Shown in pieces: positions 49,570 through 58,043 of a stretch of 64,000 nt of DNA (within the stretch, counting starts at the first letter, position 1; the number at the start of each line of letters is the position of its first letter). Both the position numbers and the translations under genes were made by a program. The notes beneath the pieces are model-generated. The model had not been told where the DNA came from. It made no database searches and saw nothing but the letters and a program-made list of their open reading frames with translations. The stretch covers positions 8,221,001-8,285,000 of the forward strand of contig NZ_CP023694.1 of the NCBI RefSeq assembly GCF_008705135.1, read 5' to 3'. Origin of the DNA: Streptomyces coeruleorubidus. GTDB taxonomy: Bacteria > Actinomycetota > Actinomycetes > Streptomycetales > Streptomycetaceae.

Positions 49570-50433
49570 ATGCCGGAACTCCCCGAGGTCGAGGCGCTCA
49601 AGGACTTCCTCACCGAGCACCTCGTCGGCCACGAGATCGTACGGGTGCTGCCCGTCGCGATCAGCGTCCTGAAGACGTACGACCCGCCCCTGTCCGCGCT
49701 GGAGGGCCACGAGGTGGCCGCCGTGCGCCGGTACGGCAAGTTCCTCGACATCAAGGCCGCGGACGGCCCGCACTTCGTGACGCACCTGGCCCGCGCCGGC
49801 TGGCTGCACTGGAAGGACCGCCTCCCCGACGGCCCGCCCCGCCCCGGCAAGGGCCCCCTCGCCCTGCGCGTGGCCCTGGAGACCGGCGCCGGTTTCGACC
49901 TGACCGAGGCCGGCACCCAGAAGCGGCTCGCGGTGTACGTCGTGGCGGACCCGCAGGAGGTCCAGGGCATCGCCCGGCTCGGCCCGGATCCGCTGGCCGG
50001 CGACTTCGACGAGCGGCGCTTCACGGAACTCCTGGCCGGTGAACGGCGGCAGCTCAAGGGCGCGTTGCGCGACCAGAGCCTGATCGCGGGCGTGGGCAAC
50101 GCCTACAGCGACGAGATCCTGCACGCGGCGAGGATGTCGCCCTTCAAGCTGGCCGCGTCCCTGAGCGAGGAGGAGACCGGGCGGCTGTACGCGGCCCTGC
50201 GCGACACGCTCACCGAGGCGGTCGAACGCTCCCGGGGTGTGGCGGCCGGCCGGCTGAAGGCCGAGAAGAAGAGCGGCCTGCGCGTGCACGGCCGCACGGG
50301 TGAGCCCTGCCCGGTGTGCGGCGACACCGTCCGCGAGGTGTCCTTCAGCGACTCCTCGCTCCAGTACTGCGCGACCTGCCAGACCGGCGGGAAACCGCTG
50401 GCGGACCGCAGGATGTCCCGGCTGCTGAAGTGA
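49570..50433 (+). CDS. Fpg/Nei-family DNA glycosylase
   Basis: A 287-residue DNA repair enzyme. The catalytic N-terminus is PELPEVE (Pro2, Glu3 after Met removal). The helix-two-turn-helix includes SLIAGVGNAYSDEIL. The zinc finger ligands are Cys247, Cys250, Cys267 and Cys270. It removes oxidised bases and nicks the strand. Compared with standard Fpg, the lesion loop region is divergent, and actinobacteria have several paralogues, so I do not assign mutM. There is no ribosome site directly before the ATG; leaderless translation is possible. Confidence 0.9.
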   Translation: MPELPEVEALKDFLTEHLVGHEIVRVLPVAISVLKTYDPPLSALEGHEVAAVRRYGKFLDIKAADGPHFVTHLARAGWLHWKDRLPDGPPRPGKGPLALRVALETGAGFDLTEAGTQKRLAVYVVADPQEVQGIARLGPDPLAGDFDERRFTELLAGERRQLKGALRDQSLIAGVGNAYSDEILHAARMSPFKLAASLSEEETGRLYAALRDTLTEAVERSRGVAAGRLKAEKKSGLRVHGRTGEPCPVCGDTVREVSFSDSSLQYCATCQTGGKPLADRRMSRLLK

Positions 50434-50491
50434 GCCGCCGCGGACGACGGCGTTCTGGATCCATCGCGCCGGCCGGCGCCGTCGGACCGGA

Positions 50492-51517
50492 CTACAGAAG
50501 CGCCGGCGCGTGGAACTCGCCGAGACCGGAGGTCCCGTCCCGGTCCAGCCAGTAGCGGCGCGGTTCGGCCAGCATGACGCCGACGCTGACGGCGAGGATG
50601 CCGGGGATCCCGGACAGTTCGTCGTCGACGAAGCGCGCCAGGGCGGAGCGGTCGGTGACCAGGCCGGTGGCGAGGACGGACATGTCGCTGGCCACGTGGA
50701 CGGCGAGCCGGGTCTGGGGGAGCCGGTCGATGCGGTGCATGACGTCGGGGGTTTCGCCGGGGGCCACGCGCAGACGGAGCATGAAGGGGGTCTGGAAGCC
50801 GAGCCATTCCGACACGATCTCCAGGCGCGGTTTGACCCACCCCTCGTCGAGGACCCGGCGGACGACGCGGTGCGCGGTGGAGGTGGCCAGACCGGCGGCC
50901 CGGGCGATGCTCGCGGCGGATGCGCGGCCGTCCTGGATGAGCTGGGCGACGACCGTGCGTTCGGCCTCGCTGAGCGGTTTGGCGGGGGGTGTCGCCGTCG
51001 CGGTGCCCTCGGGGCGGGCCCCGGTGAGCTCGAGCAGGCCGGCGCGTTCGGCCTCGGTGAGGAACCGGGGGTCCCAGGTGATGCCACGGCGCAGGGTGCT
51101 GAGGGCCGGCAGGGCGTTGACGCGGCGGACGCCGGGGATGGAGAACATCCGGTCGATCGCCTCGCTCGTGGCGCCCTCGGAGGGGGCGTGGACCACGACG
51201 TAGAGGGGGTAGTCGCCGGAGATCTGTGCCAGGAGCTGGACGTGGGGCAGGTCACGGAGCCGGTGGAGGACGGCCAGCGGGGTTTCGCCGGTAATGTCCA
51301 GGAAAACGTGGACCGGCATCGTCGTGGAGTGCATGCCCCAGTCGGCCTGCCCGATCACGCGGACCATCCGGGCCTCGTGCAGCCGGTCGTAGCGGCGTTT
51401 GAGCGTGCCGGCGTCGGCGGCCAGGATCCCGCCGATGTCGTCCCAGGTGGCCCGGGGTGCCAGGTGAAGTGCGCCGATGAGGCGCCGGTCGAGCTCGTCC
51501 AGGAGAGGGCGGGTCAT
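50492..51517 (-). CDS. Tandem Lrp/AsnC-type regulator
   Basis: A 341-residue protein, twice the usual Lrp length. It contains two complete Lrp units: HTH at about 3-50 (LDELDRRLIGALHLAPRATW) with a RAM domain to about 150, then HTH at about 178-225 (LSEAERTVVAQLIQDGRASA) with a second RAM domain. Such fused Lrps occur in actinobacteria. ATG 51517 follows AAGGTGGAG. It is divergent from abgT and the peptidase and probably regulates them in response to an amino acid or aminobenzoyl-glutamate. Confidence 0.88.
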   Translation of the reverse strand: MTRPLLDELDRRLIGALHLAPRATWDDIGGILAADAGTLKRRYDRLHEARMVRVIGQADWGMHSTTMPVHVFLDITGETPLAVLHRLRDLPHVQLLAQISGDYPLYVVVHAPSEGATSEAIDRMFSIPGVRRVNALPALSTLRRGITWDPRFLTEAERAGLLELTGARPEGTATATPPAKPLSEAERTVVAQLIQDGRASAASIARAAGLATSTAHRVVRRVLDEGWVKPRLEIVSEWLGFQTPFMLRLRVAPGETPDVMHRIDRLPQTRLAVHVASDMSVLATGLVTDRSALARFVDDELSGIPGILAVSVGVMLAEPRRYWLDRDGTSGLGEFHAPALL

Positions 51518-51539
51518 AGCACTCCACCTTAGACTGCCG

Positions 51540-51632
51540 ATTAATCCCACTGTTACATCCAGAGGCTAGAGAATCTCTCATCGGAGTGCCATTGTTCGCA
51601 GGAACATCCCTCGAATGTGCGAAGAGGAACCG
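51540..51632. promoter_or_regulatory. lrp-like / abgT intergenic control region
   Basis: This short region between divergent genes contains AGAGAATCTCT at 51568-51578, an inverted repeat with a single central base, in a locally AT-rich setting. It is a candidate operator for the Lrp protein or part of the abgT promoter. Confidence 0.35.
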
Positions 51633-53186
51633 ATGAGTACCACCTCCGCCCAGCCCCAGCCGACCGAACCGCGGTCGAGACTCCTGCGCGCCGCGTTCCG
51701 GAGTTTCGCGGCGATCGAGAAGGTCGGTAACAAACTCCCCAACCCGTTCTGGCTGTTCTGGATCCTCGCGGGGGTCGTCGCCGTCCTCAGCGCCGTACTG
51801 GCGGCAGTCGGCGTCAGCGCCGTGCACCCCGGCACGCACGAGACCATCGACGTGCGGAACCTGCTCAGCAAGGACGGCCTCACCATGGCCGTCGAGGGAG
51901 CCGTCGACAACTACGCGGCCTTCCCGCCGCTCGCCACCATCCTCACCGTGATGTTCGGCATCGCCGTCGCCGAGAGGAGCGGGCTGTTCGCCGCCCTGCT
52001 GCGCCGCATGGTCGCGCGGGTGCCGGGCAGGTACCTCACCTTCGCCCTGTCGATGACGGCCATGGTCAGCCATGTCGCCGGCGACGCCGCCTACGTCACC
52101 CTCATCCCGCTCGGCGCGCTCATCTTCCGCGCGGCGGGCCGCAGCCCGGTGCTCGGCTGCATCGTCGCCTACGTCTCGATCTCCGCCGGCTACGACGCCT
52201 CCCCTTCGCTCACCCCCACCGACGTCCTGCTGTCCTCGATCTCCACCGCCGCCGCCCACACCATCGACGGCGACTACGTCGTCACCCCGGTGGCCAACTA
52301 CTTCTTCGGGCTCGGCTCGTCGGTCCTCATAGCCCTGGTGATCACGCTCGTCGTGGACAAGGTCCTCTCCCGCCGCTCGGACCTGGAACCCGACGAGCCC
52401 GTCACCGGACCCGACGCCTCGGACCTGACGGCGATCCAGATCACCGAGCAGCAGCGCCGTGCCCTGCGGGTGACCGGGCTGGTGGCCGTGGGCTTCCTGG
52501 GGCTCCTGGCGGTGTCGATGATTCCCGCGTCCTCACCGCTGCGCGGCGAGGACGGCGGCATCGTCGACTCCCCGCTCATCGGCGGGATGGCCCTCGTCCT
52601 CGGCGTGTTCTTCGCCCTGCTCGGCACCGTCTACGGCCGGATGACCGGCACCTTCTCCGCCGCCCGCGACATCATCGCCGCGATGGCCGACGGCACCCGG
52701 TCGATGGCGCCGATCCTCGTCCTGTTCTTCGCCATCTCCCAGTTCCTGGCCTACTTCAAGTGGACGAACATCGGCAACATCCTCGCGGTCCAGGGCGCGG
52801 AGACCCTGCGCGAACTGGACATGCACGGCTGGACCGTGCTGGTCGGCATCGCCGTGCTGATCACCTTCATGAACCTCCTCATCACCAGCGGCTCCGCGCT
52901 GTGGGCGCTGGCCGCGCCGGTGCTCGTGCCCATGCTGATGCTGATCGGGATCGAGCCCGAGACCACCCAGGCCGTCTACCGCGTCGCCGACTCGGTCACC
53001 AACTGCGTCACCCCGATGAGTCCGTACTTCGTGATGGCCCTGGGCTTCATCCAGCAGTACCGCAAGTCCGCCGGCATCGGCACCCTGGCCTCCTTCACGA
53101 TTCCGATCGCCGCCGTCGTCTGGGTCGTCTGGATCGCGTTCTTCGTGGCCTGGTACCTGCTGGGCATCCCCTTCGGTGTCAGCTGA
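51633..53186 (+). CDS. abgT: AbgT-family aminobenzoyl-glutamate transporter
   Basis: A 517-residue transporter of the AbgT family, with about eleven membrane segments. Family motifs are visible: NKLPNPFWLFWIL at the N-terminus, GYDASPSLTPTD, SQFLAYFKWTNIG and SVTNCVTPMSPYF. E. coli AbgT imports p-aminobenzoyl-glutamate, a folate breakdown product; some relatives export sulfonamides. The M20 peptidase gene 67 bases downstream supports the import/salvage reading. ATG 51633 follows GAGGAA. Confidence 0.9.
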   Translation: MSTTSAQPQPTEPRSRLLRAAFRSFAAIEKVGNKLPNPFWLFWILAGVVAVLSAVLAAVGVSAVHPGTHETIDVRNLLSKDGLTMAVEGAVDNYAAFPPLATILTVMFGIAVAERSGLFAALLRRMVARVPGRYLTFALSMTAMVSHVAGDAAYVTLIPLGALIFRAAGRSPVLGCIVAYVSISAGYDASPSLTPTDVLLSSISTAAAHTIDGDYVVTPVANYFFGLGSSVLIALVITLVVDKVLSRRSDLEPDEPVTGPDASDLTAIQITEQQRRALRVTGLVAVGFLGLLAVSMIPASSPLRGEDGGIVDSPLIGGMALVLGVFFALLGTVYGRMTGTFSAARDIIAAMADGTRSMAPILVLFFAISQFLAYFKWTNIGNILAVQGAETLRELDMHGWTVLVGIAVLITFMNLLITSGSALWALAAPVLVPMLMLIGIEPETTQAVYRVADSVTNCVTPMSPYFVMALGFIQQYRKSAGIGTLASFTIPIAAVVWVVWIAFFVAWYLLGIPFGVS

Positions 53187-53253
53187 CCCGGCACCTTCCG
53201 CCGAGAGAACGCAGCCCCCGCTTCCGCCCCGCCTTCGTCCGAGAAAGCAGATC

Positions 53254-54450
53254 ATGACCGCATCGCCTGCCGCCGCCCTCTCCGCACGCGCCCAGGACGT
53301 CTCGCCGGAGATCGTCACCGACATCCTGACCCTCGTCCGCCACGAGACCAGCAGCCACGACCTCCCCGGACTCGCGGCGGGGCTGGACCTCCTGCGCGAA
53401 CTGACGGTCCACCGGCTCGGCCGGCCCGACCACGAACAGCGCCACCCCGGCGGTGCGTGCGGAGACACCCTCACCCTGACCTACACCGGCACCGGCGCCG
53501 GTCACGTCGCGCTCGTCGGCCACTACGACACCGTATGGCCGGCCGGCACCCTCGCCGGATGGCAGCAGCCGGAGGCGTCCGACGACGGCCGGGACAAGCT
53601 CAGCGGGCCGGGCATCTTCGACATGAAGACCGGCCTGGCCCAAGGCATCTGGGCCCTGAAACTGGCCCGGGAGAGCGGCGCACCCGTGCCCGCCGTCACC
53701 TTCCTCTTCAACGGTGACGAGGAGATCGGCTCCCCGTCCTCACGGCCGGTCATCGAGGAGGTCGCCCGGAAGGCCGACGCCTCGCTGGTGCTGGAGCCGA
53801 CCGCCCACGGCGCGGTCAAGACCGCCCGCAAGGGCTCCGGGATCTTCCGGGTGACCGCCTCCGGCGTCGAGGCGCACGCCGGGCTCGCGCCTCAGGACGG
53901 GGCGAGCGCGATCACCGCCCTGTCCGAGTTCGTGGTGGCCGCCGCGGCCGTGGCCGCCCCCGGCAGGGGCACGACGGTCAACACCGGGCTCATCGAGGGC
54001 GGCTCCGCCACCAACGTCGTCGCCGGGCAGGCCACCGCAAGCGTCGACATCCGGGTCAGCAGCGTGGCCGAACAGGCCCGCGTCGACCGCGAACTGGACG
54101 CCATCGAGGTCAGCGACCCCCGCGTCCGCATCGAGATCGAACACGCCTGGAACCGGCCGCCGATGACCCTCAACGCAGCCTCCGCCCCCCTCCTGGGCCT
54201 GGCCCGCGAGGTCGCCCGAGAGCAGGGCCGCGACGGCCTGCCCGACGCCGCCGTCGGCGGCGCCAGTGACGCCAACTTCATCGCAGCGCTGGGCCTGCCG
54301 GTCCTCTGCGGCATGGGCGCGGTCGGTGACGGCGCCCACGCACGGGGCGAGTTCATCTACCCCGACACCGTGCCCGCCCAGACCGCCCTGGTCGCGGGGC
54401 TGCTGGGACGACTGGCCCTACCGCTGCGGGACCGAGCGACGGCGCCCTGA
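53254..54450 (+). CDS. M20 metallopeptidase, carboxypeptidase G2-like
   Basis: A 398-residue M20 peptidase. Metal-site motifs are GHYDTVWP (His and catalytic Asp), GPGIFDMKTG, NGDEEIGS (Glu base and metal ligand), and the C-terminal GMGAVGDGAHARGE with His. The dimerisation domain sits between. The carboxypeptidase G2 group cuts glutamate from folates and aminobenzoyl-glutamate. Paired with abgT, it probably releases p-aminobenzoate and glutamate in the cytoplasm. No signal peptide. GAGAAAG precedes the ATG. Confidence 0.88.
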   Translation: MTASPAAALSARAQDVSPEIVTDILTLVRHETSSHDLPGLAAGLDLLRELTVHRLGRPDHEQRHPGGACGDTLTLTYTGTGAGHVALVGHYDTVWPAGTLAGWQQPEASDDGRDKLSGPGIFDMKTGLAQGIWALKLARESGAPVPAVTFLFNGDEEIGSPSSRPVIEEVARKADASLVLEPTAHGAVKTARKGSGIFRVTASGVEAHAGLAPQDGASAITALSEFVVAAAAVAAPGRGTTVNTGLIEGGSATNVVAGQATASVDIRVSSVAEQARVDRELDAIEVSDPRVRIEIEHAWNRPPMTLNAASAPLLGLAREVAREQGRDGLPDAAVGGASDANFIAALGLPVLCGMGAVGDGAHARGEFIYPDTVPAQTALVAGLLGRLALPLRDRATAP

Positions 54451-54494
54451 CGCACGGCACGCGGGAGCGCCGGTCGTGGCCCCCGGCCTCGCCC

Positions 54495-55676
54495 TCAGCG
54501 GGCCGGGCCCGACCACTCGAACATGAGGATGGTCGCGTCGTCCCGCAGCCGGCTGGTGGACGAGTCGAGGATGGAGTGGATGAGGCGCCGCAGCGTCTCG
54601 GGCGCCAGCTCGCCGGCGGCCGTCGCCCGGATGATGTAGTCGGCGAACTGCTCCAGCCCGAACTCCGCGCCGTCGGAACCCCTGGCCTCGGTGACCCCGT
54701 CGGTGTACATCAGCACCCGGTCACCGGGCTTCAGCGCGATCTCATGCGTCTGCCGCTGCCGCCCGGCCAGCAGCGAGGGCAGTCCCATCGGCGGATCCGG
54801 GTCGCGCCGCATGGCGTCGACGAGCAGCCGCTGGTCGCGGATGAGCAGCGGGGTGGGATGCCCGCAGTTGCTCCACCGCAGTATCCCGGAGGCCAGGTCC
54901 AGCTGGGCCAGCACGCCCGTGCAGAACTGGTCGGGCAGCCAGTGCGCCAGCGCGTCGTCGACGCACTCCACGAGCTCGGGCAGGTCCGCTCCGGTCCGCC
55001 GGGCGTTGCGGCACGCGGCCAGTGACACGGCCGTGGTGAGCCCGGAGGCCAGGTCGTGTCCCATGGCGTCCAGGACCGTGGCGTGCAGGGTCGTGTCCGT
55101 GAGGGAGTGGTCGAAGGCGTCGCCGCCGATCTCGTAGGCCGGCTCCAGCACGGCCGTGGACACGACGTGCCGGGTGCCGATCGTGCGGGGCGGCAGGAAG
55201 GCCCGCAGCATCTCGGCGGGCAGGCGCATCGGGTTCGCACGCGTACGCCGGACGAAGGAGTCCTGGTACGCCCGGGTGGACGTGATCATCATGGCGAGGA
55301 GCGTGGCGAGGGCCCTGCCGCGGCGCAGGACGGCCGGGGTCAGCGACGGCGCGTGCACGGCGAGGACGCCGAGGCGTTCCGCTCCGTCCACGAGGGGGAT
55401 CCAGGCCGTCATGCCGCCCGACTCGGACTCCTCCACACGCAGGGACTGGGTGCGGTAGGTCCAGCCCGCGAGCGAGTCGTCGACGGGCAGGGGCGGGGCG
55501 ACGTCGGTGAGCGGGACGAGCCGGCGCTGCTGGATGTCGGCGAGGTAGACGACGGAGTGCTGGAGCCCCAGGGCCTTGGTGCAGCGGGCCGCCGCGGTGG
55601 TCAGGTCCAGCGCCGCGTTCTCCGGATCGGCGAGGAACTCCTCCAGGCGACCGTCGCCGGTCTCTGCCGTCGTCAC
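54495..55676 (-). CDS. GAF + SpoIIE-type PP2C phosphatase
   Basis: A 393-residue protein: a GAF-like sensor at about 10-145 and a SpoIIE/PP2C phosphatase at about 170-390 (EIGGDAFDHSL, LDAMGHDLASG, YTDGVTEARG, DDATILMFEW). It lacks the HATPase half seen in the 47460 gene. It should dephosphorylate an anti-sigma antagonist. GTG 55676 follows GGGGAG. It lies last in the run after the anti-sigma gene, with a 130-base gap. Confidence 0.9.
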   Translation of the reverse strand: MTTAETGDGRLEEFLADPENAALDLTTAAARCTKALGLQHSVVYLADIQQRRLVPLTDVAPPLPVDDSLAGWTYRTQSLRVEESESGGMTAWIPLVDGAERLGVLAVHAPSLTPAVLRRGRALATLLAMMITSTRAYQDSFVRRTRANPMRLPAEMLRAFLPPRTIGTRHVVSTAVLEPAYEIGGDAFDHSLTDTTLHATVLDAMGHDLASGLTTAVSLAACRNARRTGADLPELVECVDDALAHWLPDQFCTGVLAQLDLASGILRWSNCGHPTPLLIRDQRLLVDAMRRDPDPPMGLPSLLAGRQRQTHEIALKPGDRVLMYTDGVTEARGSDGAEFGLEQFADYIIRATAAGELAPETLRRLIHSILDSSTSRLRDDATILMFEWSGPAR

Positions 55677-55806
55677 CTCGTCTCCCCTCGCCGGGACCGC
55701 GGGCGCCCGGGGCCTCCCGGGCGCGTCGTCCAGCAGTCTCACACCGGGGCGCACGGGGTGCCCGGCGACAGGGGCGGACGGAGGACAGCCCCGCCGGCGG
55801 GCCCGG

Positions 55807-56460
55807 CTATTGCGGCTGGAGTCTCACCAGAACCTCTCCGGCCGCCGAGCGGACCTCGTAGCGGGCGGTCTCGTCGGGATGCATGGACGAGCTGGCCATC
55901 ATCGTGCTGGGGTGGGCGTCGTGCCCGGGCCCGTGCCAGCTGGTCGCGGTCTCCTCCGTGCCGTCACGGCCGACGATGACCAGGTGGCAGGGCCGGGGAC
56001 CGGCCGCGTCCTTCACCTTCAGTTCGACCTGGCTGCCCGAGGCCTTGTCCTCGACCGTGACCTGGGCCCAGACACCCGACCGCGCGTCGGTCGCCGCGAT
56101 CCGCACCGGCTCCTCGGCGCCGCCCCGCGCCATCATCGCGACGCCGGGTACCGACACGGCGATCACCACCGACGCGGCCAGGCCGAACAGCATGCGCCGG
56201 CGCCCGGCCCGGCGCCGCGTCGCCACCTCGGCCAGCAGCCGGTCCAGCATGCGCGGACCGGGCTGCGCCATCGGGTGCACGAACCGTGGCGTCGCCCGCC
56301 GGTACAGCATCAACTGCCGTGTCGTCGGGCCGAATTCCGTCACCTCTGCGGCGCACCGAGGGCACTCCATGAGGTGGTCCTCGAAGCGGAAGGCCTCCGC
56401 CTCGTCCAGCACGCCGAGCGCGTAGGCGCCGACGTCGCGATGCCTTTCCAGGGACCTCAT
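55807..56460 (-). CDS. Zinc-binding anti-sigma factor
   Basis: A 217-residue membrane protein. The zinc-binding anti-sigma motif is His29-x3-Cys33-x2-Cys36 (DHLMECPRC), with an upstream His7. One membrane helix lies at about 92-112, and the extracellular domain (AREPVRIAATDARSG region onward) resembles the RskA/anti-sigma-K C-terminal domain. It should hold an ECF sigma factor inactive until a signal releases it. The likely partner is the sigma gene at 57275, although another gene lies between them. Confidence 0.88.
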   Translation of the reverse strand: MRSLERHRDVGAYALGVLDEAEAFRFEDHLMECPRCAAEVTEFGPTTRQLMLYRRATPRFVHPMAQPGPRMLDRLLAEVATRRRAGRRRMLFGLAASVVIAVSVPGVAMMARGGAEEPVRIAATDARSGVWAQVTVEDKASGSQVELKVKDAAGPRPCHLVIVGRDGTEETATSWHGPGHDAHPSTMMASSSMHPDETARYEVRSAAGEVLVRLQPQ

Positions 56461-56611
56461 GCCGAATCCTCGTGCCGTTGGGTGCGGGTGGGGTTACTCC
56501 TTGCTCCCACCGGTACGGACCAGGCAGCGGAATCACTCAAGCCGGTGACACAATCGCAACCAAAGGATTCGGAGCGCTCCGGCCCGCGGATTGGTCCGGT
56601 GCCGCGGAAAT

Positions 56612-57124
56612 CTAAAAAAGATGGATGGCGAGGTGTCCCAGCGGCAGTCCGAGCTGCCAGGCGGGCGTCCAGACCTTCGGTCCCTCGTCCTCCCCGACCA
56701 CCGGAGCGCCGCCCGGCACCGCGTTCAGGTCGGGCGCGAGCAGCTCCGTCTCCTGGAGCCAGCGCCAGGCATCCTCGGCCAGGTCCAGGTCCGGCGCGGG
56801 CCGGCCCGACTCCGCGGCCTCGGTGGCGAGCTCGGCCAGCCGCTCGCGCACCCACTCCTGCCACGGCTGGTCGTACGCCGTCAGTGACAGCCACGTCTCC
56901 AACTGCGTGACGACCCTGATGCCGGACAGCTCTCCCTCGGTGTCGGAGAGGAAGATGGTCAGCGCCAGGGCGTCCCGCCCCGCGCGGAACTCGAAGGACG
57001 TCGGCGGCATCAGATCGCCGGTCCGCAGCAGCTCGTCGGCGATGTACTCGGCGTACAACCACGCCATGGGGACGGTCAGTTCACCGTCGGCGCCGTCCGT
57101 GCCCTCTTCGCTTCTGTGCAGCAT
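56612..57124 (-). CDS. Conserved-looking 170-residue protein, unknown function
   Basis: An acidic soluble protein (MLHRSEEGTDGADGELTVPM start) with WLYAEYIADELLRTGDLMPP, and LETWLSLTAYDQPWQEWVRE further on. It has no signal, membrane segment or recognised motif. The start at 57124 has AAGGAAGGG upstream, and codon use is normal. It is located between an ECF sigma gene and a zinc anti-sigma gene, in the same direction, so it may be part of the same regulatory unit. Confidence 0.75.
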   Translation of the reverse strand: MLHRSEEGTDGADGELTVPMAWLYAEYIADELLRTGDLMPPTSFEFRAGRDALALTIFLSDTEGELSGIRVVTQLETWLSLTAYDQPWQEWVRERLAELATEAAESGRPAPDLDLAEDAWRWLQETELLAPDLNAVPGGAPVVGEDEGPKVWTPAWQLGLPLGHLAIHLF

Positions 57125-57274
57125 CCCTTCCTGCCTTCCTCCGGTACGTGCGCGTGCCCGACACCGGGCCCCGGGGCGCTGACGGCCCCATCCGGAACAC
57201 GGATGGGAACAGCCGATTACTCAACCGGGGTCCTCAGCAAGGCGCTTTACGGAGGTTTGACTCAGCCATGGGTT

Positions 57275-57820
57275 TCAGCGCAGGTCGGCGGCGTATCCCG
57301 GAAGCACCCGGCGCAGGGCGCGCAGCGCGTAGTACGCGCGGGACTTCACGGTACCGGGCGGAATGCCGAGGGTCGCCGCTGCCTCCGCCACACTCGCCCC
57401 CTGGAAGTACACGAGCACCAGGACTTCACGGTGCTCCGGAGTGAGTGTCTTCACAGCCTGGCGGACGTCGAGCATCGCCGCGGCCCGCTCGGCGTGGTCG
57501 GAGATGACCCGCGCGTTCTCCAGCACCGCGTCACCGACCTCAGCCGGACGGGCCTGCCGGGCCCGCCGGGCGTCGATCGCGAGCCGCCGCGCGACGGTCA
57601 TCAGCCAGGGCCGTACGGACTCGAAGTCGTCGGCGCGCAGCGCCTCGGGGTGCTGCCAGGCACGCACCAGCGTCTCCTGGACCAGGTCCTCCGCGCGCTG
57701 CCGGTCTCCGTCGCAGAGCCGGAGCAGGAGCGCGAAGAGGGGCCGGCCGTGCTCCCGCTGCAGTGCGGCGAGCTCGTGCTCGGCGGTCGTTCCGTTCGTG
57801 AGAGTGGATCCGGCCGTCAT
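57275..57820 (-). CDS. ECF RNA polymerase sigma factor
   Basis: A 181-residue ECF sigma factor. Region 2 is at about 15-80 (DRQRAEDLVQETLVRAWQHP, RPWLMTVARRLAIDARR), and region 4 at about 120-175 (LTPEHREVLVLVYFQGASVA, LGIPPGTVKSRAYYALRAL). It resembles the SigK/SigL-like group whose regulators are RskA-type anti-sigma factors, in keeping with the gene at 55807. ATG 57820 was chosen as the first start fitting the family's N-terminus; frames farther upstream are not coding. Confidence 0.92.
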   Translation of the reverse strand: MTAGSTLTNGTTAEHELAALQREHGRPLFALLLRLCDGDRQRAEDLVQETLVRAWQHPEALRADDFESVRPWLMTVARRLAIDARRARQARPAEVGDAVLENARVISDHAERAAAMLDVRQAVKTLTPEHREVLVLVYFQGASVAEAAATLGIPPGTVKSRAYYALRALRRVLPGYAADLR

Positions 57821-57895
57821 GGCCGTATGCCACCGCAGGGCCCAGCCGGGGGGACAGGCCACGTATCCGCCTGTGCGGCGGACGGTCGATCGCGT

Positions 57896-57919
57896 CGACG
57901 AACGGTTCGACGAACGGTC
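57896..57919. repeat. Tandem 12-mer upstream of sigma and capA-like genes
   Basis: TCGACGAACGGT occurs twice in direct tandem in the divergent region between the sigma factor and CapA-like genes. It could be a binding site; alone it is weak. Confidence 0.3.
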
Positions 57920-58043
57920 ACGGCCGCCCGCCGGGCGCGCGCCGGACGGGCTAATGAGCGTGTCGGAGCCGCGTGGGGCGCGGTGAGCCTTCTTTCCTGT
58001 TTGTGCGTAAATACGACCACAACGCCCACAGTGGGGTGAATGC

